This document shows positions 33,081-42,503 of a stretch of DNA of 64,000 nt, piece after piece. This DNA comes from Seminavis robusta. Its lineage: Eukaryota; Bacillariophyta; Bacillariophyceae; Naviculales; Naviculaceae. The DNA is taken from positions 37,943 through 101,942 of the forward strand of contig CAICTM010000169.1 in assembly GCA_903772945.1 (NCBI GenBank), written 5' to 3'. A model generated the notes under the pieces. The model made no database searches and had not been told where the DNA came from. It worked only from the letters and a program-made list of their open reading frames with translations. A program made the position numbers and the translations under genes. Position 1 is the first letter of the stretch; the number at the start of each line of letters is the position of its first letter.

Positions 33081-34009
33081 ATGGACGAGAGAATGGAGAA
33101 GGACCCGACCGACGAAACAAAGGGATCATTGCCTTTACTAGCTAAAATTGAGGAGTTTGTGAAGACGATCCAGAAGACTTCGGGGACGACACGGAATTGG
33201 TTCCTCTGACGGATGAGCTCAAAACGGTCTTCGGAACCAAAGAGCTTAAAACAGAAGAAGAACTCCATGACTTCATGAACAAAGCAGGTATAGCGGATTT
33301 CCCAGTCATTCTAGTGGATGAAGGTTTGTACCTGAGAATGCCAACAGATCAACATAACCGGTTCACTTCCAGGACAATCTTCAAGTTTGCCTCGCGGCAT
33401 GGGCAATTTGGATACGTCACAGGGACTCACAATGTTCACCTGTCTTCGACGAACGATTTTCGGCATCGAGAACCGCACGTTAGTTTCTTCGGTGCCCCTC
33501 GCTGCGTAGAGGACGAGGACGGGGACTTGGGTCCCTACGATGATGGAGCAGTTCCCGATGTTGTGATTCAATTTAGTTGGAGAAACAAGCGTGGATATGA
33601 GGAGGATGCCATAGATGAAATGATGAACGATGCGGTAGAAATCGAGAGAGGCCCGAAAAGTGTGACTTGTCCGCGAGTTGGTTTTCTCATCAAAGTCCGT
33701 TTCAAGAAGAAGCGAACACTTCAGAATGCCCTGAAGGGAAGCAAAACGCAAGACATGGGGGGCCTTGATCTGTATCGGTTGCCTCATGGCACCACCGTCG
33801 ATGATGCAATCAATGGAACTGGTGGAGCTAGCAAGGTCACCTATGTTCCTGGGGGGCCGGATCATCACATTGACATTACCGCACAGGATTTGGGATTCCC
33901 TGGCACGCCACCAGTGGCGTGGAATGGGTTCCAAATTCAAATGTCCCGCATATTCGTTGAGATGGATACTTATCACAAGAAGCGTCAGCAAAACCTTCTT
34001 GCCTGCTAG
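33081..34009 (+). pseudogene. Unrecognised protein with possible Uma2/PD-(D/E)XK nuclease-like core, frameshifted near 33158
   Basis: The long frame ending at 34009 has no upstream ATG: it begins after a stop at 33149. A start-like ATG at 33081 opens a second frame (MDERMEKDPTDETKGS...IEEF) that runs into the first if one base is added near 33158. The joined region reads acidic across the break, so a single deletion is likely. The body contains AVPDVVIQFSWRNKRGYEED, then VGFLIKVRFKKKR and LDLYRLPHGTT. PD, acidic residues and a strand with a lysine in this order resemble the Uma2 restriction-endonuclease-like fold. The similarity is weak and I do not assign activity. About 300 residues would be the full length. 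It could also be a host gene of unknown role with an assembly error. Confidence 0.5.
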
Positions 34010-34674
34010 AGGTGAGCTAAGCAAGCAAGTGACATGGAAATTAGGATCGTGTCTTCCCCCAAGTCCACCACCAGTGATGCGAATATATGGCTTGTGGTTC
34101 CATTATCGTCTCTAACATGAGTGGCTTTGAATTGTACTTTTGTATCTGGTTGTTAGGTGTGGGATTTGGAATTCTTGCCAAGTTTGATCCCAAACTTTGT
34201 CGCATTTGTTGGCCTCGTCGATGGCTTCCCAAAAAGTCTACTCAATGCTAGTCTTCGTTTCATTCAATGCATGCAGTCCGGTCTTGGTTGGTTTGAGTTG
34301 GGATGAGTCATCATTGTCAATTGGGGTGAGGGCTTCCTTCCTCTTGATATCAAGAATGCCGTGAATGATGTCGAGGCTGGTATCGGAACCCAGGTGACTG
34401 CTTGGGAAGAGGCCTACCAGCGTCAAGTCCGTCCTTGGAATCAGCAGCAGCAGCAGCAGCAGCAGCAGGGCGGTGTGCCTCCTGGTCAGTGAGGAGATGG
34501 ACGATGATACCGCTCCTGTGGCAGTCGAGCTAGGTATTGTTTGATTTTAAGATTTATTAAATTTGGTGGTTGCGGCTTTGCAAACCTCGTCCTCTAGAAT
34601 ACAGGCTCAGTCGCCACCGGACTGGATATAAAGGGGGACCGAGCGAATCTCCAAGATTCGATTCATTCGAATCA
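34010..34674. other. Intergenic with a possible gene fragment
   Basis: Apart from the possible fragment annotated at 34307-34492, nothing is seen. TATAAAGGGGG stands at about 34627. Confidence 0.4.
34307..34492 (+). pseudogene. Possible 3' gene fragment ending in a Gln run
   Basis: An open frame without ATG reads NWGEGFLPLDIKNAVNDVEAG...WEEAYQRQVRPWN, then nine CAG codons (34442-34468), then GGVPPGQ and stop. The codon use and acidic/aromatic composition look coding, and the stop follows directly. Upstream is closed by TGA at 34304. I do not recognise the protein. A minus-strand frame at 34238-34426 overlaps and cannot be excluded. Confidence 0.3.
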
Positions 34675-34973
34675 CTATAGTAAAACAGTAAGGGACACGA
34701 GGCGGTAATAATAGTATCGCCCTATCACGTGTAAGCACAGATATCCGGGACGTCATTATGATTTGTTCTACGGTTAATAGCCTAAGAGAGAGAGAAGAGG
34801 AGCCAATTATTTTAGAGGCTCTACTTCGGGAGGGGAGGGTTACTAAACAGGATATCGCAGAATGCAGAATATTTTAGAGACAGATATGCGAGTATTCCTT
34901 ATTGGATGTTACACCCACAAAAAACCAGGAAGCCTGCTACGGTTAGCGATAGACTCAACATGTACAAAAATAG

Positions 34974-35261
34974 CTATAAAGCTCCTAATTCAGCACCGTT
35001 ATTTTCAATTGAGAGTTCTTCTTGGAGTTCACTCACTAAACAGGAGAAATCATCATTGTTAAGTTGGGTGCACTCGAACTCAGAAGGGACTGCGGCGTCG
35101 TCATTTAGAATGAAGACTCCTTTGATGTATGGGTTCCCGCGGAGGGACATTCTGTGGACAAATATTAGATAGGCCATTGCTCCTTGATTCCACGTGTGTT
35201 CCATGAACGCGTCTTGGTCCTTGTCGTTTGAAGGGAAATAGAACTTTAGGGCTACGGTCAT
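34974..35261 (-). CDS. Short protein resembling a Rep HUH N-terminal domain, 95 aa
   Basis: ATG at 35261-35259. The frame reads MTVALKFYFPSND, then WNQGAMAYLIFVHR and GNPYIKGVFILND. The order (strand with FYF, then AYLIF, then NPxIKG) follows motifs I and II of rolling-circle Rep proteins, where motif II is usually PHLQG with a metal-binding His. Here Tyr stands in that place, so it would not bind metal normally. The second half is acidic with no match. It starts 47 bases from the plus-strand frame at 35308, head to head. It may be a decayed virus-derived gene. The similarity is short and I hold it loosely. Confidence 0.35.
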   Translation of the reverse strand: MTVALKFYFPSNDKDQDAFMEHTWNQGAMAYLIFVHRMSLRGNPYIKGVFILNDDAAVPSEFECTQLNNDDFSCLVSELQEELSIENNGAELGAL

Positions 35262-35756
35262 GTTGGATGCAAACTTTATTTCTTCTCATAAATTTTATGA
35301 GACTTAGATGAGTTTTGAATTGTGGGCAAACATGAGTGCGACAACTAAACATTACCAATTCATATTGTTCTTCAACTTCAAGAAGAATGGAAAGGGGCGA
35401 CCACAAGCCCAGAAATGGCGGGAGGATGCGTTGGCTTACCTGGTGAGACTGTTTGAGAATAAGGCGGGATTTGCCTGTATTGCTCGAGACGAGAACAAGT
35501 CCTCTCTCTTATTAAGGGGGTACGTGAACCTTAAATCACCTTGTAGAGCTGCCTATCTCAAGGGATTGCTTGGAAAGTACAGCGCCTGTAAACCGTCCTA
35601 TTTTGGAGAGATGGTAAGCCTCTGTCGGCTTGTTCATATCGATAGGGATTTAACGACCGTGGGACGGTTACAACTAAATGGAGCAAACCCTGTATGCAAA
35701 CCATTTGCAGGCGATCCTAAGTTCTTTTTGAAGGTTCTGCTTGATTCCATAGATAA

Positions 35757-38501
35757 CTTTTTCACGGGAAGCCGAATCGAATCGAGGAGCTTCCCCTCTG
35801 AATCTGTCACTACAAGAACCACACTGATAGCAACAAACACATCCAATCGGTCATACCTATACCATTACACTATCTATTAGCACCATTAGAAGCATTGAAA
35901 CGAAGCGAAAGGACCTCAGGAAGCCTGTTTTCTGTTATCTTGTTGAAGAGTACTGTTTTACTATAGGAATCCGCTCAACGTCATCACAGGAAACACACTC
36001 CCTTTTCCTCTCTTTATCTCTCATTCAAGCCCTCCGGTTGACAGGATCGACACCTCTGGTATCTCCTCTCAAGTGCACCTCCTCTATCAAGCGACTATCA
36101 AAGCGGCCTTCTCCGGTTCAGATTAGAAAGCCATCCCAATTGAAATCCTACGAGATCGGGCGGGTTTTCTATTCTCGACCGCCGACGGCCAAGTTGGAAG
36201 AATTTGAACACAACAAGAATTTTGAAGGTTCAGAACCGAAAGCCATCCCAATTGAAATCCTATTACGTTGGGCAGGTTCTCCGATCTCGACCGTCAAAAC
36301 AACCATTGTCGATCCTTTCGTACGATCGAACGATCTTTCCACAGCAACAACAAGTTCAGTTAACCTTACCCCTAAGACAACTGACTCACCCGAATCGCGA
36401 ATCGAACCGATTCGAACCGATTCGATTCAACGAATTGAACCGAATCATCCAAGACTTGCTACTCAGTGAATCGATCAATCTTCCCGTGACTGTACCTCTT
36501 CTTCGTACCTCTCCCTCCGTACGGATCGAACTACTATTATCAAGAAGGACTTCACGAGATACCTGCAGTGAAGAGAATTACACCTGTATTCTTACTTTCT
36601 CACCGGCCACTAGTGGTTTCTCCCGACGTCCTTGTTGGAACTGATACCTCCTGCTACTGTTACCACCCCTCCATTGATATCTAACTCCTCCCCAAGAGGA
36701 ACAACAAACAACAACAGAGTTACTGTAAGGACTTGAGTTCTTGTATCTCCAGGCTTGGCTGCATATTTTAGAGTTTTCACAGCCCCTCCCTGGGATATCC
36801 AGCTCCTCTCCAAAGGACCTCACCCCCACAAGAACAAACTACAAAAGTTGCCCTCTCTAGTTTGAGGCTAGAATTGTGCAACACTTCATTGACACCGCCA
36901 CCTCTCTGCTACTGCACCTGACTCTCCTACTGAGTGTGGTACTCCAAAGGATTGAGCCCCAGACAGAACTGCAGCGTGGTGTGGCATAGATATTAATACA
37001 TAACTGACTCTTTCTCTCTCTCATTGATTGTTGAGTGACTCTCCAGTGACTTTCCACAGTTCCACCTGAATCGAGTACCTTCTCCACATCTTGGCTTGAC
37101 TCTCTGTTGCATCGGTCACTACAACAGATTGAGTACCAGCCTTTGAGACAACACAGTGTCATACAGTAACACAGCCCCATCAACCAACAACACCCCTTGA
37201 TCCCCCCACCACTGCCTCTACTGGCTATAGCTTGACTTCTCCAGTTTTCCCTGAAAGAATCCCTAACAGCCTTTGGCTCTGATACCATCTTCTCCTGCAG
37301 GTAGTGGTATACCTGCACCAGACTTGGCCACAGCCTTTGATCCAGTGGCAACAACAACCCAACAACTTGATATAAACCTTGATTACCAGTGCCTCAGTGC
37401 ATTGGCCCTTGAATAAACCCCTCTACATCAATCCTCTCGCCACCTCACAAGCAACCTCCATTGCTTGCGTTGAAGCAACGACACTACAGCCAACACTCCA
37501 GGATACACAACTCTCCCACCAACCCACCTACCACCCATTATGACTTCCCCATGTCTACCCACAACTTCACTCAAACCCAAGGTCCTCCCAGACATTCCCC
37601 CACTCCCACACTTCACCCAACCAACCACATCCACCATCCTCCGCAGACTACACAACACCACTCCCCAGATGATCAGCCAACAGCTCCTAGAGCATGCAGC
37701 CATCTTGAGGATCACACCCTTCCGAATCACACCCTACCCTATCAGGGAGGATGCCTTTGTTCTCACCCTTGAACACAGGCACGCCTCTATCCTACAACAC
37801 ACCATCAACCATGCTACATCTCAACTCCTACAACAACACTCCAACACCAACAGGATCTCCCCTCCTGCCCCTGGCACCAGCCCACTCCCAGTGCCCCCTT
37901 ATCCTCCTTCTATTGACTCAACAACCCCTCGAACAGCCCACAACACTCCAGCAGCCACTGTGCCTCCCTCCTGGGAACCACAGACTGCCAGTGTGTCATT
38001 TGACCCCATCTTCTGCCTGCTTGTTGGCCTCTATCTAACAATTTTTGTGCATTGGATGGGTTACACCCTGCTCTGGTTCAGCCTGAGGAGTACCACCTCC
38101 TACGGGCTCTGCTGGCATCTTGCCTTGCATGCCAAGGCACTTGCCACAGCTTGGGACCTGATCACCCAGACACACTTACTGGCGAGCACTCTTTGGTCTG
38201 GCAATCTATCTGGTCCTCACGGCCCCTTTGGTGATAATGGTTTCAATACCGACAAAATCCTGTGTAAGCCCCTGTAACCCAGGTTTTGCGCTGCAGGTTC
38301 CCTATCAATGTGCTCACCCCCCTACCCAGGGCATCTGTCTACTTGGTGCTGGCTCCACGTTGGGCCAGTGGATGAGGCCATGTTGATTGGGCAAACAAGT
38401 AGATGACGACTCAGCTAGGTGGGGGCTTCCCCACCACTTGCCCGCATCATAAAAGCCACTCCGTGGCCATAGTTTGCTAAACAAATGAGTAATTTACACC
38501 C
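35757..38501 (+). mobile_element. 2745-bp insertion with 20-bp target-site duplication
   Basis: CTGCTTGATTCCATAGATAA at 35737-35756 recurs exactly at 38502-38521. The enclosed 2745 bp is C-rich and G-poor on the plus strand, especially 36600-37900. It contains a local 60-bp duplication (about 36126-36186 against 36237-36297), GAACCGATTC repeats near 36400, and a GGTGGGGGCTTCCCCACC hairpin at about 38419-38436. A long target duplication without inverted ends points to a target-primed retroposon, but I see no poly(A) and no reverse-transcriptase motif. It may be the end portion of a LINE-like element or a non-autonomous one. Confidence 0.75.
37540..38277 (+). CDS. Proline/threonine-rich open frame inside the insertion, 245 aa
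   Basis: ATG at 37540. The first 150 residues are Pro/Thr/His/Ser-rich (PTTSLKPKVLPDIPPLPHF, LLEHAAILRITPFRITPYP), followed by a hydrophobic segment CLLVGLYLTIFVHWMGYTLLWF at about 155-176 and a Trp/Leu-rich end. The composition is driven by the C-rich strand, so it could be fortuitous. If real it could be an ORF1-like product of the retroposon. No domain is recognised. Confidence 0.25.
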   Translation: MTSPCLPTTSLKPKVLPDIPPLPHFTQPTTSTILRRLHNTTPQMISQQLLEHAAILRITPFRITPYPIREDAFVLTLEHRHASILQHTINHATSQLLQQHSNTNRISPPAPGTSPLPVPPYPPSIDSTTPRTAHNTPAATVPPSWEPQTASVSFDPIFCLLVGLYLTIFVHWMGYTLLWFSLRSTTSYGLCWHLALHAKALATAWDLITQTHLLASTLWSGNLSGPHGPFGDNGFNTDKILCKPL

Positions 38502-38614
38502 CTGCTTGATTCCATAGATAAGAAAGACTTATTGAGTAAGGAGGAGGAGGAGCAGAGCGACCCGGATGGAAAGGTTGAAGAATAAACGAATTACGAAGTA
38601 TGCATTAACAGTAT

Positions 38615-38962
38615 TTAGGGAGACTTGCTACGAAGACGTTTCTTGTTTTTCATCAAAGACGGATCAATGCTGTCCATGTGAATCACAGTGAATCGACGGT
38701 TCAAGGCGTCGAGCAGCTCTTCATTGACTTCGCCGTCATCATCTGCTTTACCAAAGAGAGATTCAATGCTGTACTGGCTGGTGATAACGAGGCGTTGGTG
38801 TCTAAGATGAACGGTGCGGCCTTTGGTTTCACCAGTGCATGGATAGTGGTCGGCCCAGCGCTTTAGCTAGTGGCTAAGACATACACCTTTCTTGTCGAAG
38901 TCATCGAGTAGAATTGTCTCCTCACCAGCATACCCATCAAACCATTTGTTCTGGGGCGTGAC
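38615..38962 (-). pseudogene. CRESS-type Rep superfamily-3 helicase remnant with in-frame TAG
   Basis: The minus-strand frame from 38962 to the TAA at 38617-38615 encodes 114 residues with the signature of the Rep helicase of circular Rep-encoding ssDNA viruses. NKWFDGY is followed by the Walker B motif ILLDDFD, then WADHYP and ETKGRTV, then motif C LVITSQ (Gln where Asn is usual), and a basic RRF (arginine-finger area). A TAG at 38869-38867 interrupts it between Walker B and WADHYP. The end is basic (NKKRLRSKSP). Walker A and the nuclease domain would lie upstream, but from 38976 on tandem repeats replace them. It is a non-functional endogenous viral or transposon copy. A diatom ssDNA virus is the plausible source. 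Confidence 0.8.
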
Positions 38963-38975
38963 GACAGCTGGCTGG

Positions 38976-39206
38976 ATGCAGGTCGACACGAATGGAGGGA
39001 CAAAACTGGCTGGATGGGACTGGCTGCAGGTCTGAGAACAAGAACAAGGAACAACAACGATTTGGGTGGCTACGAGCACGATGGAGCTATAGGAGCAGGT
39101 CGAGACGAACGGAGGGATGAAACTGGCTGGATGCAGGTCTGAATGGCGTGAGAACAACAAGGAACAACACTGATTTTGGTGGCTACGAGGACGATGGAGC
39201 TATAGG
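38976..39206. repeat. Two tandem copies of an about 115-bp unit
   Basis: The stretch from CAGGTCGACACGAATGGAGG to GATGGAGCTATAGGAG at 38977-39093 is repeated with small indels at 39094-39206. It cuts off the upstream part of the Rep helicase remnant. Confidence 0.88.
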
Positions 39207-39402
39207 AGCACAGCCCTAGCTATAAGCTATAACAGCGATGGGGGCTACTACTACACGTAATAGGAGCACAGCGATAGCTAGCACAGCGATAGAAGCACAG
39301 CGCTACAATAGGAGCACAGCGATCGGGGCTACTACACAAGCAATAGGAGCACAGCGATAGCTAGCACAGTGATAGCTAGCACAGCGATAGGAGCACAGCG
39401 AG
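39200..39402. repeat. Degenerate minisatellite of AGGAGCACAGCGAT/AGCTAGCACAGCGAT units
   Basis: About ten imperfect copies of 15-16-bp units alternate with spacers such as CGGGGCTACTACAC. It probably grew out of the end of the adjacent 115-bp repeat, which ends in AGGAGCACAG. Confidence 0.88.
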
Positions 39403-39468
39403 ATTGGATCGCTCACTCGCCGCGGGGCTATCTTGGGTCGCTCAGTCGCCGCGGGGCTCGCATGACAC

Positions 39469-39631
39469 GATTTTGTATCAAAGTTAGGCTCGGGACTGGG
39501 GAGCCCCGATTTTGTATCAAAGTTAGAATCGGGACTGGGGAGTCTACTGTTTTCTCTATAGTAAATATGAAATCGTGTATCATGTATCAAAGTGTTCAGA
39601 GGTAATACTAGATCCTGAACACTGTGATACA
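39469..39631. repeat. 35-bp direct repeat followed by a 17-bp hairpin
   Basis: GATTTTGTATCAAAGTTAG with GGGACTGGGGAG occurs at 39469-39503 and again at 39508-39542. TGTATCAAAGTGTTCAG at 39583-39599 pairs with CTGAACACTGTGATACA at 39615-39631 with two mismatches and a 15-base loop. The word TACTGTTTTCTCTATAG (39545-39561) lies between. Confidence 0.85.
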
Positions 39632-39698
39632 TTTTTAACGTTAGGGTTCTCTTCGCGGGTTTCATAAACTCTAACCTTAACAGAATCAGAATTCAAGA

Positions 39699-39932
39699 AT
39701 GAGAGTCGTATCAGTTGGTGGCCATAGATACCTTGACAATGGCATCTTCCTTGACGGTAGGAAGAAGACTTTAGAAGCTGTCGGCCTAAAACTAAAAGAA
39801 CCTGAGACTGAGACGAGGCGGGAGCCTGCCAAGAAGACCGTGAAGAAGAGAAACAGGGAGTCTACCAAGGAAGAAAGACGCAGCAAAGCTGCACGAGGTA
39901 CTAAATCCATCACAGCCTTTCTCCTAGATTAA
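39699..39932 (+). CDS. Short basic open frame, 77 aa
   Basis: MRVVSVGGHRYLDNGIFLDG is followed by a highly charged stretch (KKTVKKRNRESTKEERRSKA) and ends SITAFLLD, six bases from the convergent end of the recombinase gene. The composition suggests a nucleic-acid-binding peptide, but there is no homology I recognise. It may be fortuitous. Confidence 0.22.
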   Translation: MRVVSVGGHRYLDNGIFLDGRKKTLEAVGLKLKEPETETRREPAKKTVKKRNRESTKEERRSKAARGTKSITAFLLD

Positions 39933-39937
39933 ACTAG

Positions 39938-42288
39938 TTATTCTGTCTTACTAAAGAAAGCTTGCATCGGCTGGGGAAGCGTCGAAGGGAGACTGCGAGT
40001 GGATTGCAACTGTCTAGTCTTCTTGTGTTTTTGAATCTTGTAGGGTGTAATCGTCTCACTCTTGTCGAAGCCAAAGTCAGCGCGGATCTTCTCTTCTGCT
40101 AGTTTTGCCATCCGTCCTATTGATTTCTTGTCTGTAGTGCTAGGGAAGGAATCGGTGTGGAGGAGGATGATCCTGACTGCGCATTTGATCGTGGCGAACC
40201 GATTGGTGAGTTTTCGACGCTCAGCCTGGGGGTAGTCCTGAGGACTACTCTTCCATGACTCCTTGTCGAGAGCGAAAGCGGTTGGGAAGTTGTCGACAAA
40301 GAACTTGGTTGTTACCTCCGAGATAGAGGAATCTTTGCTGAGTGCTTTGCACGAGACGGAGAATTTGATGACTCCCTTGGTTGGTGGAGGAGTGGGTGAG
40401 GAGGATTCGGACGCCGGGAGGAGATGGTCCTTGAGCAACCGAACAGATTCGCACACGGTGGAGAGCTGCTGATTGTCATAGGCGCGCCGCAACTGCTCGT
40501 GGCGAACAATATCTGTTAGATCGTTCAGCCGGTGGCGGAGTTCTTGTACCACAACATGGGTTGATTGGGTCACGGATGCAAGCTGATTGAAATGGTCTGT
40601 GAAACGACACGGATCTAGGGACACCTCACCACCTCTTTTGCTTCCATACAACGAGAAGTTCTGGATCGATATTCCGTCGATGTTGCAAGTGAGGAAGGCG
40701 TTGCGAGCATACTCACACCAAGACCTGAAGAGGTTTGAGTCCACTTCGGCCTTTTCCATGGCTTGATTGACCTTGCAAAAGAACAGATTGTTGCGGATGG
40801 TGTCGTACTCCTGAGATTTCTCCAAGTTGAAACGCTCATCTTGAGGATTGTACTTCTTCAATGTGCATTCCGGAATCCATGCTGCGGGGTGAGAGCGCAG
40901 AACATCCAAGAATTGTTCATACCTGAGCAGGAGGGTCGAGACCAACAGTTCGCGGACCTTCTGATCCCAGACGCCATCTTGATCATCCTCGAATAGTACA
41001 TCGGTGAAACGCTGTAATTGATCATCCTTGAATAGTACATCGGTGAAACGCTGTAATTTGTCGCGCGCTCCGACAACAGGGCCCATTGCGACAGCTTCCG
41101 AATCTTGGGAAGAAGGTGGCGATGGCGGTGAATGGTAACCCGGCGATGCTAAAATGTCGTCAAACATGACGGATTGTCCACAACCGTCTCTGGAGGGCCA
41201 CTTGGCTACCGCCTTTGCAGCTGGACGCTCAAGAGCCACTGATCCAGCTATGTACTTCAGCATGGTGATGGCGGTGCTTTGCCAGCCCGCACGAAAGTAT
41301 TGAGACAGTCCTGAAGCTGAGGGGCTTTCTGCACACAGCTGTTAGGAGCCTCGTTTGTTGCAATGAGATCTCAGGGCTTTGTTGACCGACAGGTTCATCT
41401 CGTCGAGCGATTCCAATAACTCGTCGAACTCGGATTTCCAAAGAGCAGAGACCATCGACTTGGACTTTCCATCAACCGTGGATAGGGCGGCGGCGGAATA
41501 CCTTGGAAACATATATTCATTGTCGCAGCCACTCAGGACGAGCATGTAGATTAGACTAAAGTACCAGTCCTCCAAGACTCCGCATCTGGGTAAATCTGGA
41601 TTTCATGGTAGGGACCATTCTTCTGGCGTTGACAAACAACTTGGAGAAGACGGTAGCGGTAGACGGATTCGGTCGCCTCAATGGCAGATGTGCCAGTTGC
41701 AGCTACCAGTGAAACTTCAGAGCCTCGTGCACTGCAGTGGAATGTGCTGTTGAGAAGGTGGAGGAATTCCGATGATGTGGCAGTAGCTTGCCAGAAGGCA
41801 GCCTTCGCAAGAGCCTCCCTATCTTCGCGGGTACTGGAGGGTTTCTTCTTTGGTGGTTTGCCTCTGCTGGATTCGCGGAACTTGCCTTTGAGTTTGGAGC
41901 GCAGCTTGCCCCATTGTGGGTCTTGGAAGATTGGGATGGGAGTTTCGTGCCTGAATTTGGTTGTGAAATATTCCTTGACGGACGAGAAGAAACCATCAGC
42001 CGATGCTTCCGCGAGGCGTTTGTTGGGATTCCTGTAGTATGTAGCGGTGCTGAGGTAATCGACAAAGCAGCCCATTAACTTGGACCAGAACTCGTTTGTA
42101 TATTTCGATGAAGCCCTTCGAGGTAAACCGAGCCCTTTGTAAGGAATGTCTTCAACCTCCATGGCGTCACCGAACTGTGGTAGGTAGTCGTCTAGGAAGA
42201 GCTGGAAGTGATTCAAGGCGTTCCTCTGTTTGCTAGTTGCCGAGGCCAACCGGTCTTCCGCAACATCATTGTACTTCGTTGTTGCCAT
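39938..42288 (-). pseudogene. Second tyrosine-recombinase-like (Crypton-like) gene, broken by a frameshift and a TAA
   Basis: Reading starts at ATG 42288. Residues 25-80 (NHFQLFLDDYLPQFG...) look like a core-binding domain. STFHCSARGSEVSL carries the Arg I motif. Near 41560 the frame shifts by one base. The next frame (DWYFSLIYMLVLSG...NKALRSHCNKRGS) brings the box II HxxKR element, then TAA at 41344-41342. The same frame reopens with YFRAGWQSTAITMLKYI, the Trp...Tyr pair of box III, and continues to 39938. The last 400 residues are an accessory domain I do not recognise. A 39-bp tandem duplication (40981-41019, 41020-41058) lies inside. So one ancestral protein of about 780 residues is now in three pieces. 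Three heat-shock elements lie 133-215 bp upstream. Confidence 0.62.
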
Positions 42289-42420
42289 GGTCGCTGGCTA
42301 GCGACAATTGGTTGAGGCGTTGAGGTCAGTGTGGACGGAGGTGGGAGCTTGGAAATGGACTGACTGACGATGAGCATGGTTGTGTGAACGCGGTTACCTG
42401 GTGTATCCGTGACATCGCGC

Positions 42421-42503
42421 TTCTAGAATGTTCTTGCTGGTTTCGACTTGGACTCTTCTAGAATGTTCTTACTGGTTACGACCTGGACTCTTCTAGAATG
42501 TTC
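42421..42503. promoter_or_regulatory. Three tandem perfect heat-shock elements (35-bp period)
   Basis: TTCTAGAATGTTC, the nTTCnnGAAnnTTCn consensus for heat-shock factors, occurs at 42421-42433, 42456-42468 and 42491-42503. Each copy is embedded in a 35-bp tandem repeat (CTTCTAGAATGTTCTT plus about 19 bp). They are 133-215 bp upstream of the ATG of the recombinase gene on the minus strand. No other gene is close on the plus side. Diatoms have many HSF-type regulators, so stress induction of this mobile gene is a reasonable inference. Confidence 0.8.

Larger units (their letters stand above)
35308..38584 (+). pseudogene. Rep-N-terminus-like gene split by a 2.7-kb insertion
   Basis: ATG at 35308. 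The frame reads through 35756 and resumes after the insertion at 38522, ending at TAA 38582-38584. The two sides overlap in the 20-bp duplicated target, which shows the order before insertion. The N-terminus has HYQFILFFNFKKNG (motif-I-like), ALAYLVRLFENKAGFACIARDE and LLLRGYVNLKSPCRAAYLKG, the latter close to HLQGYVNxK...LK in motif II of CRESS Reps but with Leu for the His. No Tyr-x-x-Lys motif III is clear. The tail is Asp/Glu-rich. It is broken by the insertion, and its original function is unknown. I describe the break only and give no joined product. Confidence 0.45.
34675..39561. mobile_element. Candidate endogenous CRESS-virus-like or Rep-carrying element bounded by 16-bp inverted motifs
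   Basis: CTATAGTAAAACAGTA at 34675-34690 has an inverted counterpart at 39545-39561 (TACTGTTTTCTCTATAG, one base longer, imperfect). A perfect inverted copy also lies at 35951-35966 inside the insertion annotated below. Between the outer motifs are two Rep-N-terminus-like frames (34974-35261 minus; 35308 onward plus) and a Rep helicase remnant (38615-38962 minus). Without the 2.7-kb insertion the block would be about 2.1 kb, near the size of a small circular ssDNA virus genome. Diatoms are hosts of such viruses (Bacilladnaviridae). The outer borders are tentative, but the Rep content is the firm part. Confidence 0.5.
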
